Source of the DNA: JAOUEA01 sp963719165
GTDB taxonomy: Bacteria > Actinomycetota > UBA4738 > HRBIN12
Direction: 5' to 3'
Assembly: GCA_963719165.1 (NCBI GenBank)
Contig: CAVRAV010000001.1
Coordinates: forward strand, 2,599,371 to 2,663,370
Length of the DNA stretch: 64,000 nt
Shown: positions 61,516-64,000 of the stretch, one piece after another
Position numbering within the stretch: the first letter of the stretch is position 1
Layout: the number at the start of each line of letters is the position of its first letter
Program-made: the position numbers and the translations under genes
Notes under the pieces: generated by a model
Seen by the model: only the letters and a program-made list of their open reading frames with translations
What the model was told of the DNA's origin: nothing
Databases searched by the model: none

Positions 61516-61788
61516 TCACGCCTTGCCCGAGTAGATCGCCGCTCGCCGCAGCACCTCGTTCTCCTGTTCGAGCAGACGGTTGCGCTTCTTCAGCTCGCGG
61601 ATCTCGGCTTGTTCGGCCAGGGTGAGCCCATCCCGGACGCCGTCTTCGATCTCGGCTCGGTGGACCCAGCGAGCCAGGCAGGACTCCGAGATGCCGAAGT
61701 CCCTGGCGATCCGGCTCATCGGGGCCTCCCGTCGCCGGGCCACGGCCACGACGTCGCGGCGGAACTCCTCGGGGAACGTTTTGGGCAT
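61516..61788 (-). CDS. IS3 transposase OrfA
   Basis: ATG 61788 gives 90 residues: 'MPKTFPEEFRRDVVAVARRR', a helix-turn-helix ('SRIARDFGISESCLARWVHR') and a leucine-zipper-like helix ('IRELKKRNRLLEQENEVLRR'). It binds the IS ends. It is intact, but without OrfB it cannot transpose the element. Confidence 0.85.
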   Translation of the reverse strand: MPKTFPEEFRRDVVAVARRREAPMSRIARDFGISESCLARWVHRAEIEDGVRDGLTLAEQAEIRELKKRNRLLEQENEVLRRAAIYSGKA

Positions 61789-61984
61789 GTTGACCGTGAG
61801 GAGTGAATCCTCACACATCAGGAGTCAACCGAACCTGGGGGAGACCCTCGGGCTCCATATGAGTGTCGCATGCTGTCGTTGGGGTCCACCGCACCCGGTT
61901 CAGGGGGGAGGGCGCGTTGCCCTCCGCAGGAATCTGTGCAAGGGTAACTGCGCAGGCGGGAGGTACGCCGTGGGGAGGGGCGTC

Positions 61985-62533
61985 ATGAGGATACGCGCTG
62001 TGGTGGCACAGTTCGCGGCCGTGTTCTTACTGACGGTTGGGGCACTCGGGGTCCCATGGGGGCACTCGGGGGCACTCGCGACGTCGTCTTGTAATGGCAA
62101 CCCTGTTGATCCAGGCAAAGGCGGTGGGCCAGGCCCCGATAACCTAACAGGCACATCCGTGCGCGATGTGATGGCGGGGGACACCGGGGACGACGATCTC
62201 GTGGGCCTTGGTGGACCCGACGACCTCTGTGGTAACCCCGACCAAGACAGTATCCAGGCTGGAGCTGGGAACGACTACATCAACGGTGGCTCAGAGCGCG
62301 ATCCCGGGAACAACACTGTGCCTGTCAGCAAGCTCTCTGGCAACGGGGGGAACGACATCATCCACGGTGGATCTCAGAACGACGACATCTCGGGCGGCAA
62401 CGACAACGATAACCTCTTCGGTGACGACAACAATGACAATATCTATGGGGGAGGCGGGACCTCAGACTTCGGTGAAGGTGGTTCCGGGTCCGACTTCTGC
62501 GCGAGTGACGTCGAGATCCAGACCTCCTGCTGA
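61985..62533 (+). CDS. Secreted RTX-type calcium-binding repeat protein
   Basis: ATG 61985 gives 182 residues with a signal peptide ('VVAQFAAVFLLTVGALGVPW'). Residues ~60-170 hold hemolysin-type nonapeptide repeats (GGxGxDxxx pattern): 'AGAGNDYINGGSERD', 'GNGGNDIIHGGSQNDDISGG', 'DNDNLFGDDNNDNIYGGGG' and 'GSGSDFC'. Known: such repeats fold into a calcium-bound beta-roll outside the cell. The protein has no catalytic domain and is smaller than RTX toxins. Codons are less GC-biased than in the respiratory genes, in keeping with transfer. It lies 31 bases before another secreted-protein gene. Confidence 0.8.
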   Translation: MRIRAVVAQFAAVFLLTVGALGVPWGHSGALATSSCNGNPVDPGKGGGPGPDNLTGTSVRDVMAGDTGDDDLVGLGGPDDLCGNPDQDSIQAGAGNDYINGGSERDPGNNTVPVSKLSGNGGNDIIHGGSQNDDISGGNDNDNLFGDDNNDNIYGGGGTSDFGEGGSGSDFCASDVEIQTSC

Positions 62534-62564
62534 TCCTCCTAAGGTTCCCGAAAGGGGAAACATC

Positions 62565-63122
62565 ATGGCGAACGCATATCGGCTCCCGTGGGGGAAGAGC
62601 CTGGCTGTTGCGGCGATAGCAAGTGGGTTGCTGCTTGGAGTGCTCGCCGCGATGGCGCTTGGAGGCGAGCGTGCCGCGGGGAGCACAAGCCGGCACGATC
62701 TCTTATCGTCCGCTCCCGCAGTCGTTGACGCGAGTGCGTTCCAGATTGACGAGATAACATGGAGTGGCCAGCCGAATCAACAGCCGGTCCTTGACATTAG
62801 ATCAGGTCAAGATCCCGTTCTCACTCGTTGCGGATCGGACGCGTTGCCTGGGTCTGTCCTGGCTCTTGGAAAGGGCGGAATCGCCTATTGCCTCCGGGGG
62901 GTCGCCTCCAACAATCCTGATTCCGTGTTCGCTGCCCGCGTGGTTTCGGCCAAACTGATCAATGGGGGAGACTTCACGGACGCCGAGCTCGTCGTTCTTC
63001 GGCTTGAGACTCAATTGGGTTACGCGGTGCCTGAGTCCGAGGAAGCCGCTCAGCTGCGGGCGCAATACAACGCGGCATGGGATTCTCTGAGCAGGGCGGA
63101 GCAGGATCACCTGGAGGAGTAG
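62565..63122 (+). CDS. Secreted or membrane-anchored protein of unknown function
   Basis: ATG 62565 after AAAGGGGAA, 185 residues. N-terminal signal/anchor ('SLAVAAIASGLLLGVLAAMA'), then a soluble domain with two Cys ('VLTRCGSDALPG' and 'GGIAYCLRGV') that may form a disulfide, and a charged C-terminus ('AQYNAAWDSLSRAEQDHLEE'). I recognise no family. It follows the RTX-type gene on the same strand and may be cotranscribed. Codon use is again less GC-extreme than in the core genes. Confidence 0.7.
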   Translation: MANAYRLPWGKSLAVAAIASGLLLGVLAAMALGGERAAGSTSRHDLLSSAPAVVDASAFQIDEITWSGQPNQQPVLDIRSGQDPVLTRCGSDALPGSVLALGKGGIAYCLRGVASNNPDSVFAARVVSAKLINGGDFTDAELVVLRLETQLGYAVPESEEAAQLRAQYNAAWDSLSRAEQDHLEE

Positions 63123-63256
63123 GCCGCCCAACAATTCTCGGCCAAAAAGACGCGGCCCCCCAAGCCCCCTGGAGGGCCCTCGACGGCGGCCTGTGGCTGA
63201 TCAGCGGATGGTCAAGCAAGAGGAAGACGTCCGGTATCCTTCCACCTTCTGATCTA
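63123..63256. other. Gap without recognised gene
   Basis: This short stretch contains C- and G-rich runs (CCCCCCAAGCCCCCTGGAGGG near 63155) but no convincing gene or terminator. Confidence 0.4.
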
Positions 63257-63679
63257 TCATGACATCGGCATCGCTAGCACGCGATCACACCGAATGGGAG
63301 TTCGGGGAGCAGGGGCTCGGAGCTTCGAACGAAACCGTCGTTCGCCCCTGAGTTCCATTGCACGTGGCTCGCATGCCACGACTGGCTCGGCAACCCGCGC
63401 CCTTGGGACGTTCCCCCTCGCGGGCTGAGCGGGATCGGAGGCCGTCGGTCCCGGCGTTGGAGCCCGGCGGGTTCGCGTCGGCATCTCGCGGGTAGTCGTC
63501 TCCGCGCCGTAGGACCCAAGGTAGGCGTCGTACGAGTGGTTCTCCATCATGAGCACGACGATGTGACGGATCGCGGGCAGCGTGTCGACGCCGCCATCGA
63601 TCCCTCCTCGCTGATGCTCCCTCGCCCCTCTACCCCATCGTTGCCTCGAGGGGGCTTCGGGTGCGTCAGTGGAGTCCAT
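63257..63679 (-). pseudogene. Phosphoesterase/phospholipase C-like N-terminal fragment
   Basis: One frame gives 'LPAIRHIVVLMMENHSYDAY' followed by LGSYG, the N-terminal metal-site motif (ENxSFD-type) of the acid phosphatase/phospholipase C family. A second frame downstream gives 'GLPSQSWHASHVQWNSGAND' followed by GFVRSSE, also typical of that family. The frame breaks between them and the rest of the protein is missing. There is no signal peptide in frame. It is a remnant, not a working enzyme. Confidence 0.65.
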
Positions 63680-63985
63680 CTCGCGAGGCTCGAGGGCGGC
63701 CCACAGCTCAGCTCACTCACCGGATCCTAGGGTTGCTCGCGACGAGGGTTGGATCCGATCGAAGAGCGATCCCGCGCTGGCGCCGGCAGCGAGGCGCTCG
63801 GCTTCTCGTGGTTCGTTCGGGCAGTTGCTGGGATCATCAGTCCTCGCTGTGGTCGCTCGCGCTTGCCCAATGCGCGCGTAACGGACGGGCGATGGAGCCC
63901 GAAAGGGCCTCTGACCTGCTGTGGGTACTACCTCTCTTAACCCGTGGGTACTCCTCGAAACAGCGTCCATTCCGTGTGGTCAGGG
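63680..63985. other. Terminal stretch without recognised gene
   Basis: I see no protein of recognised family on either strand and no RNA gene. It may be the inner flank of a mobile element, because the inverted repeat follows directly. Confidence 0.4.
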
Positions 63986-64000
63986 AGTTTTGAGAACACC
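63986..64000 (-). repeat. Right terminal inverted repeat
   Basis: AGTTTTGAGAACACC is the exact reverse complement of 56273-56287; preceded by GTCAGGG, which extends the similarity after a 5-base gap. It sits at the very end of the window, so what follows is unknown. Confidence 0.55.

Larger units (their letters stand above)
61384..61840 (-). mobile_element. IS3-family fragment (orfA plus start of orfB)
   Basis: The minus strand carries an intact orfA and the first ~40 codons of orfB in the usual order with an 8-base gap. The rest of orfB, including the DDE core, is missing at the hsdM junction. The outer end near 61840 is approximate; I did not find a confident terminal repeat. Confidence 0.7.
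56273..64000. mobile_element. Candidate 7.7-kb transposon-like region next to tRNA-Tyr
   Basis: The region is bounded by 15-bp inverted repeats and holds a decayed DDE transposase, an unknown ORF coupled to it, a PemK-like/nuclease pair, a truncated hsdM with an IS3 fragment inside, two small secreted-protein genes and a phospholipase fragment. Reading frames are much more broken here than elsewhere. The bounds are inferred from the repeats only; the right repeat coincides with the window end, so a larger element or a simple IS copy beyond the window is possible. Confidence 0.4.

Overview
The window is GC-rich and actinobacterial in character: GTG and TTG starts are common, stop/start overlaps of the GTGA or ATGA type are frequent, several promoters look leaderless, and the respiratory chain is menaquinone-based with a Rex regulator and an RskA-like anti-sigma factor. 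I infer an uncultured, deep-branching member of the Actinomycetota and cannot name a lower rank.

Layout. 1-5.1 kb: partial membrane protein, DUF4331 protein, TPR protein and a NicO-type metal exporter. 5.1-7.4 kb: anti-sigma/ECF sigma pair (minus strand), glutaredoxin-like protein, Rex. 7.4-12.2 kb, minus strand: a b6f-like menaquinol:cytochrome c reductase operon (membrane protein, bis-[4Fe-4S] ferredoxin, cytochrome b6-like, subunit-IV-like, Rieske, cytochrome c, membrane protein and a 36-residue peptide). 12.4-22.7 kb, plus strand: cytochrome c biogenesis system II (CcdA, ResB, ResC), caa3 oxidase (CtaC, D, E, F), CtaG, a triple-cupredoxin membrane protein and a ResA/TlpA-like thioredoxin. 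22.7-25.9 kb: a fused CtaA-CtaB heme A enzyme (minus), a polyprenyl synthase and a PPOX-like protein. 26.0-41.8 kb: geranylgeranyl-reductase-like (MenJ-like) gene and a complete nuoA-N operon. 41.8-42.9 kb: long-chain polyprenyl synthase. 42.9-51.6 kb: a second complex I operon with A, B, C, H, I, J, K, L, M, N but no D, E, F or G. 51.8-56.3 kb: HtpX, PLP decarboxylase, class III aminotransferase, YajQ, tRNA-Tyr. 56.3-64.0 kb: a decayed mobile region with transposase remnants, a PemK-like/PD-(D/E)XK pair, a truncated hsdM, an IS3 fragment, secreted RTX-type and hypothetical proteins and a phospholipase fragment, bounded by a 15-bp inverted repeat.

How it works together. About 44 kb encode almost a whole aerobic electron-transport chain: two complex I forms, menaquinone side-chain enzymes, a b6f-like complex, a caa3 oxidase, heme A synthesis, cytochrome c maturation and copper handling. 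Rex (6.7 kb) senses NADH/NAD+. Near-consensus Rex operators lie upstream of the NADH-oxidising nuo operon (25989-26006) and between the reductase operon and ccdA (12241-12258). None was seen before the nuo operon that lacks the NADH-input module; that operon instead has its own palindrome over a putative -10.

Caveat. Many genes carry single-base frame breaks (cupredoxin protein, nuoG, htpX, aminotransferase, decarboxylase and most of 56-61 kb). The protein sequence resumes cleanly in another frame each time, which suggests indel errors in the assembly at least in the conserved genes; I flag them rather than call gene death.
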